Part shown: piece by piece, positions 1-9,804 of the stretch
How positions within the stretch are numbered: the first letter of the stretch is position 1
Layout of the letters: each line of letters begins with the position of its first letter
From: Gari tellinella
Lineage: Eukaryota; Mollusca; Bivalvia; Cardiida; Psammobiidae
DNA length: 64,000 nucleotides
Reading direction: 5' to 3'
NCBI GenBank assembly: GCA_922989275.2
Contig: OV277861.1
Span: 39,496,623-39,560,622 of the forward strand
Position numbers and translations under genes: made by a program
Notes under the pieces: generated by a model
What the model was told of the DNA's origin: nothing
The model's database searches: none
The model's input: the letters and a program-made list of their open reading frames with translations, nothing else

Positions 1-419
1 GACGTTAGCGCTCCAACAGGAGTGGGCCAGGATCCCAAGGTATCTGTTACGAAACTTGTGTGGTTCCATGGCACGTCGCCTTGCTGCGGGGGTTGCAAGT
101 AGAGGTGGCCACACGCGTTACTGATTATTTCAGTCAAATTGTTCTGACCCTACAATCAAAATTCAAAATTTAAAGCATAATTTTACCATTAAATGCTGTC
201 CAATACGTCCATCGGTTCTCTAAATGATCAGTTATGCAAATGGAATAATTCTTTTCTATGATTTGATTTCGGTTAACAACATAATGTACCTTGAATTAGA
301 ATGAGGCGTTTCTTTATCTCGTCAGTGTAGTTTATTTCTGACTATTTGAGTTGTTTTTGTCATTATTATTTATTTTTATTATTTACAGGTCTTAAACCAC
401 AAATATTAGAGCCAATATG
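1..419. other. No recognised feature
   Basis: AT-rich sequence with no repeat family I recognise, no usable reading frame and no RNA gene. Confidence 0.5.
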
Positions 420-583
420 TTAACCATTCAAAATATATAGTAACATATATATTGTGTCCTTTGTAAACAGTGTTCCTGTGGATAGTACATTTGTCCTACG
501 CAAACAGTGAACTAGGAAAGGTGAACTAGCACTAAATTGGAAACTGGAGTTGTTCACTTGAAGTTTCAGGGAGAAAATCTTAA
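420..583 (+). mobile_element. Family B remnant, hairpin lost
   Basis: It starts at TTAACC and ends in the family B tail (TTTCAGGGAG, then TTAA). It keeps the flanking motif AAACAGTG twice but has no palindrome, so it is a decayed or hairpin-deleted copy. Confidence 0.55.
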
Positions 584-639
584 AGTCTGACCCTATATAC
601 AGGCTACTCAAGAGAAAAGGAATTGGCTGCCTTACAGAA

Positions 640-690
640 GGACTGCAGCTCCTTTATGTATTACTTTTATCCTGCATTAAGCAGCCACAC
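640..690. mobile_element. Family F core, right arm only
   Basis: It contains AGCTCC followed by a degraded form of the arm ending TCCTGCATTAAGC seen in family F hairpins. The matching left arm is missing. Confidence 0.5.
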
Positions 691-800
691 TGCCAGCCAT
701 CCTACAGCGTTCCCTCTCTACAACGACATCCCATGGGAGACAAATAATGTGTGCGTTGTTCGGAGGGAGTCGTTATAGAGAGGGAAATTGGCTTACATTT

Positions 801-854
801 GCAAACAGCTTGAATCCAGATCAGACGCCGCGTAATGGATTCAAGCAGTTTGTC
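801..854. mobile_element. Family C hairpin core, shortened
   Basis: It opens with GCAAACAGCTTGAATCC and closes with GGATTCAAGCAGTTTG. The tip keeps GACGCCGCG. It lies inside the pogo-like element at 705-1049, without a recognisable family C shell. Confidence 0.6.
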
Positions 855-994
855 ACTCGGTATTAATTATTTTCTGCCAAAATGTCCATTATGTAACTTG
901 GAGAAAACCAACAGACCACAGTTATAAGAAGACTATATTGCAGAATGGAAAGTGTTAGATATATAATTGTTTTGTACGGGGTACAGCAGCAAGG

Positions 995-1045
995 GTCGTT
1001 GTAAAGAGGGAGTCGTTGTAAGGAGGGCCGTTGTTGAGACGGAAC
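995..1045 (+). repeat. 17 bp tandem unit, three copies
   Basis: GTCGTTGTAAAGAGGGA at 995-1011 is followed by GTCGTTGTAAGGAGGGC and a third, diverged copy that runs into the right terminus of the pogo-like element. Such subterminal repeats are often transposase binding sites, which is inference here. Confidence 0.6.
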
Positions 1046-1059
1046 ACTGTATCTTATAT

Positions 1060-1606
1060 GTTGGCTTTTTCCATTCATCTTCAATGAGTGGCCAGTAAAT
1101 TAATAAATTAACTCCTTAGTTATTGACGTACTGTAACATACAGTCTGTGATATATGTTTTTCGCTGGTATCAGAATTAGATCATTCTTTAATTTAAGATC
1201 AGGCTGAAGAGGGGGGCAATCTAATGATTATAATATTTGCAAATGGCAACTGTATGGAGTTTTGCAGCAGGGAAGATTGGTGCTGATGTTTTATACATTC
1301 ACCTAGGCGGAGTTCACATGTAACTGTCAGTCTTTGTTGTGTTTTCTTGTCACAAAAACTGTAATCACTAAACCAGTCTAACGTAGCAAGTACAATTTCA
1401 TAAGTGCCTACATTATAGTTACCCAACACTTAATGTACAGTCAAACTTATGTTCACGCTTTCCTCAACATTGCAATTCAACTATTTGTACATATATCCAT
1501 TTCTCTACATTAGGTGTCCTTCAAGGGGTGCTTTTACCCAGGGCTCATTCCTCCACATACCTGGTAAGTCTCTTTGGAAGCCTCTACCCTATGCTTCCAA
1601 ATACAT
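1060..1606. other. No recognised feature
   Basis: I see no family member here. A minus-strand frame of 76 codons at 1199-1429 has no recognisable protein features. Confidence 0.45.
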
Positions 1607-1800
1607 TTAACCCTTTGAACCCTAGTCATGCATATGTCGTAGGCCATATTGGAATCAAGGCAGATCCTACGACACATACTTGTGTCCTTACTCCTTTGCA
1701 AACAGTGTACCTGTGAATAATACACTTGTCCTTTACAAACAGTGAAGACCCAGATCAGCCCTCTATAATCAGGATCTGCACTGTTTGTCATACTGCAATA
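1607..1800 (+). mobile_element. Family B element, partly decayed
   Basis: It begins TTAACCCTTTGAACCCTAG and holds the hairpin at 1735-1790 (AAACAGTGAAGACCCAG to GTTTGTC). The usual ATATAGGCG stretch is replaced by a small inverted repeat, TCGTAGG ... CCTACGA, at about 1636-1674. The right end is not recognisable. Confidence 0.7.
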
Positions 1801-1870
1801 AATAATGAATTAATAATAGTCATTCGCTGTCTTTAAACTTCCTATTATGTTTTTTGAAAAACTATGAATT

Positions 1871-2063
1871 CAGGGCTCCAGATAAGAGGTAGTTTTTTCA
1901 ACAAATCCAACATTTTCTCACTCTTTTCAGCACCAAATCCTATGGTGTTACTACTCATTAGAATATTCTCGAAGAGACGATTCTAATGAGTAGTGACACC
2001 ATAGGGTTTAATTCAGAAATAAAGATTTTAGTTTTTGAAAAACTACCCTTATCTGGTGCTCTG
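1871..2063 (+). mobile_element. Family D element with 5 bp duplication
   Basis: Termini are CAGGGCTCCAGATAAG and its imperfect reverse complement. GAATT flanks both sides (1866-1870 and 2064-2068). The centre is a long palindrome with the tip motif GAAGAGACGATTC, flanked by arms reading CCTATGGTGTTACTACTC. The CAGGG end resembles hAT elements, but the duplication is shorter than the usual 8 bp, so I leave the superfamily open. Confidence 0.8.
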
Positions 2064-2437
2064 GAATTGTTAACCCTTGCCTCTACCTACTTTCCTCCAC
2101 ATAATTAAGTGCCAAAATTGAACATTCATTCATTCATTAGTGCTGCATACAGGTCACCAGATGGCTACTTCATTTTCTTCAGTGGAGGAAATAGATTAAA
2201 GGCATAGTTTATGGAGCATAAGGTTAAAGCACGATAAAAGTAAAGAAGAAAGCTGCCACTTGTCTATAACATTTTCAACATGTACAGGTTCGAGAATGAG
2301 TGGTCGTAACTGCGTAACTAAGCAGTAACAGTTGGCAATTAATTTCTGTTACAACAATGGAGTAATTAATAGTTAATCACAATTAGTCATCAACAGATTG
2401 CTGCCTGCAACACTCATTGCAGAAAACCCTGCATTCA
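2064..2437. other. No recognised feature
   Basis: Apart from a short ATTC tandem near 2120, I see no repeat family or gene signal. Confidence 0.45.
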
Positions 2438-2623
2438 CAGGGCTCCAGATAAGGGGGGAGTAATCAGAACAAATCAAACATTTTCTCACTTATACAGCAT
2501 CAAATCCTATGTTGTTACTACTCATTAGAATCGCCTCGAAGAGACGATTCTAATGAGTATAGTGACAACATAGGGTTTTAAAGCAGAAATAAAGATTAAA
2601 TACTCCCCTGATCTGGAGCCCTG
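2438..2623 (+). mobile_element. Family D element
   Basis: It has complete CAGGGCTCCAGATAAG ends and a central palindrome around GAATCGCCTCGAAGAGACG. One arm differs at the tip (CGCC against GACG). It is followed directly by another partial copy. Confidence 0.8.
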
Positions 2624-2685
2624 CAGATAAGAGAGACTAAACTGAACAAATTCCAACATTTTCTTGCTTGTTTCAGCATTAAATT
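2619..2685 (+). mobile_element. Family D, left part only
   Basis: It repeats the left portion of family D (CAGATAAGAGAG ... AACATTTTC), starting in the right end of the preceding copy, and breaks off before the hairpin. Confidence 0.6.
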
Positions 2686-2690
2686 AAGTG

Positions 2691-2815
2691 CAGACTGAAA
2701 GTAAAGCAAGAATGTGCCGTATAAGGATCATAATCTGTCTTCCTTTCAGCCTGCTATAATTGGTTACCTGGTGTCTTCAAAACTAGAACCATATCTGCAC
2801 TAGGCAATGGGGAAA
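2691..2815 (+). mobile_element. Family A remnant
   Basis: It contains the left core arm (GACTGAAAGTAAAGC), part of the right arm (TTTCAGCCTGCT) and the tail piece CTTCAAAACTAGAA. The termini are eroded. Confidence 0.55.
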
Positions 2816-2842
2816 TTTCTGCTTTACTTTAATTCAGCCAAC

Positions 2843-3093
2843 TTAACTCTTTCCTCCCTGAAAGGTTAAATGGACAATTCCAGTTTCCATTTTAATCAAG
2901 TCCATTTCTGACTTTAAAGGGTTGTTTTTGTCAATGTTTGGCATTATGACAAACAGTGAAGACCCTGATCAAAGGGCTCTTTTCAGAGCCCTCTGATCTG
3001 TATCATCACTGTTTGCACAGGACAAGTGTACTATTCACATGTACACTGTTTGAAAATGATGCCTTTATGAGGGACTAGGGTTCAAAGGGTTAA
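2843..3093 (-). mobile_element. Complete family B element, TTAA flanked
   Basis: This is 251 bp including both TTAA sites, read from the CTCTTTCCTCCCTG end to the GGTTCAAAGGG end. The hairpin begins ACAAACAGTGAAGACCC and ends in CACTGTTTGC. Several other copies have the same length. Confidence 0.85.
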
Positions 3094-3109
3094 AGTAACT
3101 ACAGTTATA

Positions 3110-3342
3110 ACTGAACCTTATTAAATTAAATTGATAATCGCAAGCGAATTGCCATCGTTTGAATATTTGTACGCTAATTTTCCGAAGCGGTTGTGACAGA
3201 AATGGAATCGAAACAATTAACGAAGACATATTTGCAAACATTTGTTAGAATCTACACCATTCAAGAAAAGTTACCCGAGGGTAAAGTTAGTATTTTGAAT
3301 TGCAAGCGAATCGCAAAAATTGTTAATTTGATAAGGTTCAGT
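3110..3342. mobile_element. Foldback element with ACTGAACC ends
   Basis: ACTGAACCTTATTAAATTAA at the left matches the reverse complement of the right end (ACTGAACCTTATCAAATTAA). The match continues imperfectly through CGCAAGCGAATTGC. The family is not recognised and no clear target duplication is seen. Confidence 0.55.
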
Positions 3343-3597
3343 ACTGTATCTGTCTTACATACAGAAAATAAAGGGTTGACAATCCTCTCACAAGCTGTAT
3401 CAAATCAAAGAGTGCCAGGCTGACGTTAATTCAGAACTGTCACCTGTGACATAATCAGTGTCACCAAACAGTGGCACTTCACATTACTTATATGCATTGC
3501 ATGAATCACCATAAAATGTGCACACACAATATTAGAGAAGACATTATTTTAGTAAACAGTGTAAAACTAATGGTGAGTCTATAACGCTACAGTGTTG
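3343..3597. other. No recognised feature
   Basis: This is spacer between a foldback element and a family D copy. A 76-codon plus-strand frame from 3193 overlaps the foldback element and is not convincing. Confidence 0.45.
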
Positions 3598-3790
3598 CAG
3601 GGCTCCAGATAAGAGGAGTATTTCAAAACTAAAACCTTTATTTCTGCATTAAACCCTATGGTGTCACTACTCATTAGAATCGTCTCTTCGAGACGATTCT
3701 AATGAGTAATCACAACATAGGATTGGTGCTGAAATGAGTGAGAAATTATGCTTGATTTGTTCAAATAACTCACTCTTATCTGGAGCCCTG
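3598..3790 (-). mobile_element. Family D element
   Basis: Both CAGGGCTCCAGATAAG ends are present. The central hairpin has the tip GAATCGTCTCTTCGAGACG, in which the central GAAG of other copies reads CTTC, as expected for an inverted tip. It is followed by a second right end. Confidence 0.8.
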
Positions 3791-3794
3791 TCTT

Positions 3795-3873
3795 TAACAC
3801 CATAGGTTTCGGTGTTAAAATGAGTGAGAAATTGTTTGATTTCTCAGTTTACTCCACCTTATCCGGAACCTTG
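3795..3873 (-). mobile_element. Family D, extra right half
   Basis: It repeats the right half of family D (AACACCATAGG to TATCCGGAACCTTG) directly after a complete copy. A similar duplicated right end occurs at 43854-43885. Confidence 0.6.
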
Positions 3874-4023
3874 AAACTGTGATTGGAAACCACAGTGATA
3901 GGGAGCTAAGTAATTGCCAGTCACAGAGATTATACCCATTCAGCCATAATCAGGACACGCCTCCTAAAGTCTGAATGAAATGTTTATAAAACATACAAAT
4001 ACAAATATATAATATATCCACAA

Positions 4024-4088
4024 CAAGCAGATTCGATCAAATAGATTGGACATATGTCACATATGTCCAATCTATTTGAATCTGCTTG
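4024..4088. repeat. 65 bp palindrome, unassigned
   Basis: The arms read CAAGCAGATTC and GAATCTGCTTG at the ends, with CATATGT pairs at the centre. One arm carries two extra bases. No family A to H shell surrounds it. Confidence 0.7.
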
Positions 4089-4434
4089 TTCAAAAATCTT
4101 AAACTTGAGATGGACCGACAGTCTAGTTAGGGATGGACTGATGGACAGAGGCCACAACAGTTATAACAGTATATATGTCATGCGGGAGCATAAAGTGTTT
4201 AAATAGCTACCGTAATACAGTGTGAAAAATGTGGCTGTGCCCTATTTATGATAATATACATGTATGTACAATATGCTTCCTATACAATCTGCAGCCTGTA
4301 AATGCCAAATATCAACCTATAAATCCTTGCTGCTCCAACTACAGTCAAACTTGTATTAATTCTTGGCCCCTACTATCACTTCCCTCCCCTGATCACTGGT
4401 TCATCCTACCATAACCCTTTCCTCCTATTATTAT

Positions 4435-5499
4435 AAACAAGGGCCACTTATAATGGTCCTAAATCACTCACCTGGTACACCATGTAAAACTTGACCTATA
4501 GTGCTTAGATTATAACTGCGGACATGACTCACAATCAACCTCTAGAGCGTAAACAAGATTTTTCTATCATAGTATGATTTGACCTAGTGACCTAGTTTTT
4601 GACCGGACACAAGCCACATTTGATTTTGACCTATATTTGATGTAGGCAAACATTCTGACAATATTTCTTTCAGATCAAATGAGATTTGTAGCCTCTATGT
4701 AGTACAGGGTTAATACTGTTTTTCTTTGATCGACCTAGTTTTTTGACAAGGCATGGCCAAATTTAGATATAAATGAGGCAAACATGTTGAGCAACATTCC
4801 TTTAAATCCAATGAGATTTGTAGCCTCTAGATTTTTAACAAGTTATCTTTGATTTGACCTAGTGGCATAGTTTTTGACCCAACATGACCCATATTTTACA
4901 TGACCTAGATATCATGTAGGAAAACATTCTGACCAAGTTGCATTAAAATCCAATGAGATGTGTTGCCTCTAGAGTGTTAACAAGGTTTGTCTATGATTTG
5001 ACCTAGTGACCTAGTTTTTGATCCAATATGACCCATATTCAAACTTGACATAGATATCAATGAGGCAAACATTCTAACCAAGTTGCTTTAAAAATCAATG
5101 AGATTTGTAGCCTCTATAGAGTTTTAACAAGGGTTTTCTATGATTGGACCTAGTGACCTAGTTTTTAAACAGATATGACCCGCATTCATACTTGACCTAA
5201 ATATCAATGCCGCAAACATTCTGACTAAGTTTCATGAACATCCAATAAGATTTGTAGCCTCTAGAGTGTGAACAAAGATTTTCTATGATTTGACCTAGTA
5301 ACCTAGATTTGACCCGACATGACCAATATTCGAACGTGCCCTAGATTTATTCAAGACAAACATTACCATCAAGTTTCATGAAGATCAGATGAAATTTGTA
5401 GCCTCTAGAGTGTTAACAAACCAATTGTGAACGCATAGACAAACGAGAGACATCAAGCGATCCTGATAGCTAAGCTCACCGTGCCAGGTGAGCTTAAAA
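4435..5499 (+). mobile_element. Family H element with about 145 bp internal repeats
   Basis: It starts with a small hairpin (GGGCCACTTATAATGGTCC) followed by a CACTCACCTGG motif, and ends CACCGTGCCAGGTGAGC then TTAAAA. Inside are six degenerate copies of a unit containing TTGACCTAGTGACCTAG, at 4579, 4730, 4854, 4998, 5145 and 5290. It is noncoding. More regular copies lie at 44491 and 50014. Confidence 0.8.
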
Positions 5500-5504
5500 C
5501 TTCG

Positions 5505-5700
5505 AATGGAATTCCAGATTCCAGGTGGGTTTTTTTTTTGTCAATGTATTATGGTAATTAAATTTTGCAATATGACAAAATAGTCTAGATAATGATCAGA
5601 GGGCTCCTTTAGAAACCCTCTGACTTGGGTCTTCACTGTTTGCATAGGACAAGTCTACAATTCACAAGTACACTGTTTGTAAAGAATGTTTTAGCCAGAG
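5505..5700 (-). mobile_element. Family B remnant
   Basis: It keeps TTTTTTGTCAATG, part of the hairpin (GATCAGAGGGCTCC, then GGGTCTTCACTGTTTGC) and the AGGACAAGT tail. The left arm and the ends are lost. Confidence 0.6.
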
Positions 5701-5914
5701 TATACTGTATGCTTATGTAGTGTATTTAGTTTCCCTTGTTTGTAATATTACCAAGGATATAATTATATCATTAATAGCTCATTTATGATAAACATTGCTA
5801 GGGTAATATCTGAGCAGTAAAGCTCTGAGAATGCATAGCTCAAGATTATGGTGAATTTTCCTAAAGTTCATTTGTTCAATTTTGCTATTTTGGGTTCTCA
5901 GTTATGTAAACAAT

Positions 5915-5985
5915 AAATTGTAAACAGTGCAGACCCTGACATGAAACTGGAATTGTCCATTGAAAGTGTCACAGAAAAAACGAGT
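5915..5985 (+). mobile_element. Family B fragment
   Basis: It contains AACAGTGCAGACCCTGA joined directly to the family tail TGAAACTGGAATTGTCC. The middle of the hairpin is missing. Confidence 0.5.
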
Positions 5986-6013
5986 TGAGGCACCTTATAA
6001 ATATGCCAAGGAA

Positions 6014-6263
6014 TTAACTCTTTGAACCCTAGTCCCGCATATAGGCGTCCTTTTCAAACATGTACATGTGAATAGTATACATGTCATATGCAAACAGTGA
6101 AGACCCAGATCATAGGGCTCCGAAAGGAGCCCTCTGATCAGGGTCTTCACTGTTTGTCACAAGGCTAAACATTGACAAAAACAACCCTTAAAAGTCAGAA
6201 ATGGACTAGACTAAAATGGAAACAGGAATTGTCCATTTTAAGTTTCAGGGAGGAAAGAGTTAA
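6014..6263 (+). mobile_element. Complete family B element, TTAA flanked
   Basis: This is 250 bp from TTAA to TTAA. The left end is CTCTTTGAACCCTAGTCCCG and the right end is TTTCAGGGAGGAAAGAG. The hairpin has the tip GGGCTCCGAAAGGAGCCC. Confidence 0.85.
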
Positions 6264-6309
6264 ATAAGGCAATTACTTATTTCTAATACTGGTATGTGCA
6301 GGAATGGGT

Positions 6310-6545
6310 TAGCTCATTTACCCCTGACACTTTTAATGGATAGTTCCAATTACAAAATATGTCTAGTCCATTTCTGACTATTTAGGGATGATTTTAATAA
6401 TATATTTCAAATTGACAAACAGTGCAGACCCTTGAGGAACCCTCTGATCAGGGTTTACACTGTTTGCACAGGACAAGTGTAATCCTCACATGTGCACTGT
6501 TTGTAAATGACGACTATACTCATCACTAGGGTTGAATGCGTTTAA
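6310..6545 (-). mobile_element. Family B element, diverged
   Basis: It is ordered as a minus copy: GACACTTTTAATGGA, then ACAAACAGTGCAGACCC, a shortened tip, GTTTACACTGTTTGCAC, then ACTAGGGTTGAATG with TTTAA. About ten bases of one arm are missing. Confidence 0.65.
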
Positions 6546-6967
6546 GCATCATAAGGCATTTAAGTGGAAGAAATGCAGTCTTTGCCCAGGAACCCACCCA
6601 GGCCCAAAGTAGGTGGTTTCTGATTGGAGCAAGTGATATATTTGCATCAGAATCTGGCATAAATATCACAGTGATAAGTGCAGTTTTCGTCAGTTTCTGG
6701 CAATTGGTCTGTAAACAAGAGGACAAATTAAGACGTGAAAAGGTGAAGAAATTGTCCCTCTGAAAGCTTCAAAGGTGATGTTTCCGATTAACCTGTTACA
6801 GTCACTATATAGATGTATGTAAGTGTGTGGTCAGGTGTTGGTATTAGAGGAATAGTAATTCACCTTGTGTACCTAGCCTAAATAAGTTGCAACAGCTGCA
6901 TTCATGTGGATGGAGGTTACAGTGTGACACCCTGCGGGTATTTACCTTGTGATCTCTACATCAAACC
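6546..6967. other. No recognised feature
   Basis: No repeat family is recognised. Overlapping short frames on both strands at 6526-6763 look like chance ORFs, with no start context, motif or splice signal to support them. Confidence 0.45.
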
Positions 6968-7224
6968 CAAATAACCCATTACCCCATAAATACGTTTTTT
7001 CACGCCATTCACTAAGTGATATTCCTCCACTGAAGAAAATAGTTTCACTTTATACCTTAATGAGTACCATAAGAACTATTTTTCCTATTCAAGCAGATGA
7101 TACCTTAAAGCAGGCTGAAAGTAAAGCAGAATACGCCTTAAGGCGCATTCTGCTTTACTTTAAACCTGCTTTAAGTGGTTGCCTGTATTCAAAATTAGAA
7201 AGAGGCTATAGGGTAAAGGGTTAA
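6968..7224 (+). mobile_element. Complete family A element
   Basis: The left end ATAACCCATTACCCCATAAA and the right end TATAGGGTAAAGGG with TTAA match the family. The core palindrome spans 7104-7175 with one arm reading GCAGGCTGAAAGTAAAGC. The layout is terminus, AT-rich arm, hairpin, then a tail with AACTAGAAA. Confidence 0.85.
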
Positions 7225-7234
7225 TCATTACACC

Positions 7235-7414
7235 TTAACCCATTAAACCATAATTACGCATTTTTACGCCTTTAAATTTATTCCTCCAATGAAGAAAACA
7301 GTTCCATTTTATACATTTGTGAAAGTGCAAAATAAGAAATAGTTCTAATATCCAAGCAGATTGTAGCTTAAAACAGGTATAAAACTAGAAACAGGCTATG
7401 GGATAATGGGTTAA
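7235..7414 (+). mobile_element. Family A element lacking its hairpin
   Basis: This is 180 bp from TTAA to TTAA with both good ends, but it runs from TAGCTTAAAACAGG directly into AAAACTAGAAACAGG, so the whole palindrome is missing. It shares its right TTAA with the next copy. Confidence 0.8.
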
Positions 7415-7720
7415 ACCATTTACCCCATTGCCCGTTTCTAGTATTGAAGATATTCAACCATTTAAAGCAGGTTGAAAGTAAAGCAGAATGCTTTAAGCTA
7501 TATCTGCTAGGATCTCCAAAACTAATTCTTTTGGTACATGTTTATGTCTGTATAAATTGGAACTATTTTTTTCAGTGGAGGAATAAATTATATGCACTAT
7601 CCTACCAGAGAGATATGCTTAAAGCAGGCACATTCTGCTTTACTTTCAACCCATTGCTTTATTAAGGTCACCTATCTTCAAAGTAAGAAACAGCTAGGGT
7701 ATTGGGTAGTTGAGTTATTA
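7411..7720 (-). mobile_element. Family A element, rearranged
   Basis: It starts at the shared TTAA with CATTTACCCCATTGCCC and carries core pieces near 7470-7500 and 7620-7665. The order suggests two overlapping, partly deleted copies. The right end (GGTATTGGGTAG) is eroded. Confidence 0.65.
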
Positions 7721-8090
7721 AATTTAAACCCTTCAACACATTTTTCAAACATCATTTCAATAACCGTATTATATATTTTTAGGTACAGAGTAAAATTCAG
7801 ACAAGATTATGGAGTACTCAATGACACTTTACAATCAATCTTGTGTTTTTATTCAAAGATTTTAAGTATGACTTAAGTGAATTTGAATTAACAAAGTTTG
7901 ACTGTATATTAATCCACTACCGGAAGCCCTAATTGTACATGTTCCTGAGTTGAGGCAGGATGTGCTCTCTATACTCCCCCCTTACACTTGTCTGTCGTTC
8001 TAAATAAGTGTAGCTTAAATTTAAAGTAACATTTTAATCTGCTGATCAATAGGTGAACTCTTTTGCAGGCTGAGTAATTAACATTTCTTT
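7721..8090. other. No recognised feature
   Basis: AT-rich spacer. A 94-codon frame at 7592-7876 begins inside the rearranged family A element and has no recognisable motif. Confidence 0.45.
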
Positions 8091-9165
8091 AAAACAAGAG
8101 CCCCATGGGGCATATTTCGCTCACCTGAGAATAGTTGACCAAATGGAGATAATGATTTATGTCCAGGACAGGGCCAATTTTTACCCGATGGGCATAATTT
8201 GAACAATCTTGATAGAGGACCAGTAGATGATGCTATTGCCAAACATCTAAGCTCTGACGCTCATAGTTTTTGACGAGAAGATTTTTTAAGTTTTTATAGA
8301 AAAAATCTATTTTTAGCTCCTGTGACCTAGATATGCGACAGACCGGAACCATTTGAACAAAGTGCGTAAAGGATATTCAGAAGTGTCACCATACCAAATT
8401 TCAGAGCTCTGGCCATATCAGTGTCAGAGAAGAAGAAGTTTGAAAATTTCCCTATATAACTCTATGTAAAACTGTGACCCCCCAGGGCGGGGCCAATTTT
8501 GACCCCAGGGGCATTATTTGAACAAACTTGATAGAGGACCTATAGGCGATGCTATGTGCCAAATATCTAAGCTCTAGCCCTTGTACTTTCAGACATGAAG
8601 ATTTTTTAAGTTTTCATTGAAAAAAATCTATTTTTAGCTCCTGTGACCTAGATATGCAACTGACCGGAACCATTTGAACATTATTGGTAAAGGACATCTA
8701 GAAGTGTCACCATGCCAAATATCAAAGCTCTGGCCATATTAGTTTCAGAGGAGAAGACGTTTGAAAATTTCACTATATAACTCTATGTAAAACGGTGACC
8801 CCTGGGGCGGGGCCAATTTTGACCCCAGGGGCATAATTTGAACAAACTTGATAGAGGACCTATAGGTGATGCTATGTGCCAAATATCTAAGCTCTGGCCA
8901 TTGCAGTTTTTGACAAGAAGATTTTTTAAGATTTCCTTATTTTTTCACTTTGGTTGTGAGTTCTGCATTGTTTTTAATTCTTTGAACAAATTTGAAAGAG
9001 CTTGACCCAAGGAACATTCCTGTAAAGTTTGGTTGAAATCTGTCAAGCGGTATATGAGGAGATGTCATTTGAAGCAATTGTTAACGACAATGGGACAACG
9101 CACGAGGACGGACGACGGACACAGGGCCATCCCAATAGCTCACCTTGAGCTAAAAAAAAAAAAAA
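8091..9165 (+). mobile_element. Family H element, 320 bp internal repeat subtype
   Basis: It starts AAAACAAGAGCCCCATGGGG, a perfect GCCCC/GGGGC stem, then CGCTCACCTGAG. It ends ATAGCTCACCTTGAGC followed by TAAAAAA, with a 14-base A run. Inside, a unit with GGGGCCAATTTTGACCCC recurs near 8171, 8492 and 8813, a period of about 321 bp. The terminal design matches the other H copies but the internal unit differs. Confidence 0.8.
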
Positions 9166-9181
9166 GTTTATATTAAGTGTG

Positions 9182-9250
9182 TCAAACAGTTTGGATTCTG
9201 ATCAGATGGCAAATAATGTGGCGTCTCATCTGGATCACAACTGTTTGCAA
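9182..9250. mobile_element. Family C hairpin, shell eroded
   Basis: It has TCAAACAGTTTGGATTC at the left and GGATCACAACTGTTTGC at the right. The inner arms contain AGATGG and GTCTCATC. The flanks are not recognisable as family C. Confidence 0.65.
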
Positions 9251-9387
9251 AGGTAATATCATGGTTTCATCACTAGCATGCTACTAAGAGTTAAGATTTG
9301 CCACTATACAAAAACTAAAAGGGGATCAATCAATCTTCTATAAATCAAACTGTACAAACAATACTAAAACTGTTCAGACTGCTTAGT

Positions 9388-9449
9388 GCAGGACAAAAGT
9401 AATGCAGAGAGCTCCTATATGAGCTTTTTGCATTATTTTTTGTCCTGCA
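9388..9449. mobile_element. Family F type hairpin
   Basis: TGCAGGACAAAAGTAATGC is paired with GCATTATTTTTTGTCCTGC, with the tip GAGCTCCTATATGAGC. This is the variant core with GACAAAAGTAATGCAG in place of GAAAGTAAAGCAG, and the changes are present in both arms. Confidence 0.7.
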
Positions 9450-9544
9450 ATTTATTATAATCTATCCATTATAAATATAATATTCTTATTTTGCAAGCAA
9501 GCACACTCAGATTTTTTTTCTGACAAGCTGACCTGATAATTAAA

Positions 9545-9720
9545 CGTTTGACCAATGCTGGATTGGGACTGCATAGGAAATGGTTTCAATATCGAAGTAG
9601 AAGGAAGCTACTTAGAGCAGGCTGGAAGTAAAGCAGAATGTGCTTTACTTTCAACCTGCTTTAAGTGGTTAAATGAGTATATCTTCTAAACTAGAAACAG
9701 GCTATGGGGTAAAAGGTTAA
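9545..9720 (+). mobile_element. Family A element, left end eroded
   Basis: The palindrome at 9607-9665 has a shortened tip, and the tail CTAGAAACAGGCTATGGGG runs to TTAA. The left terminus is not recognisable. Confidence 0.7.
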
Positions 9721-9743
9721 TCTATCATGTAAGTGATTACTGT

Positions 9744-9803
9744 ACTTAATGAAAGACCAAAGCGATGCAGAAGCTTTCTGCATTACTTTTGTCCTGCATT
9801 AAG
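9744..9803. mobile_element. Family F type hairpin
   Basis: ACTTAATGAAAGACCAAAGC pairs with a GCATTACTTTTGTCCTGC arm. The tip is AGAAGCTTTCT, lacking the CTCC part. It is an isolated core. Confidence 0.6.
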
Positions 9804-9804
9804 C

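Larger units (their letters stand above)
705..1049. mobile_element. Pogo-like nonautonomous element with TA duplication
   Basis: The left end CAGCGTTCCCTCTCTACAAC pairs with the right end, whose reverse complement begins CAGTGTTCCGTCTCAACAAC. TA flanks both sides (703-704 and 1050-1051). Internally the same terminal sequence is repeated in inverted form near 764-787, and a 17 bp subterminal unit is repeated at 995-1045. A family C hairpin sits at 801-854. It has no transposase frame. The assignment to the pogo/Tigger group rests on the end motif and TA only. Confidence 0.65.

Noticed and set aside
4579..5450. Tandem spaced repeats as a possible CRISPR array
   Set aside because: Units are contiguous 145 bp repeats without unique spacers, and the window is eukaryotic in character.
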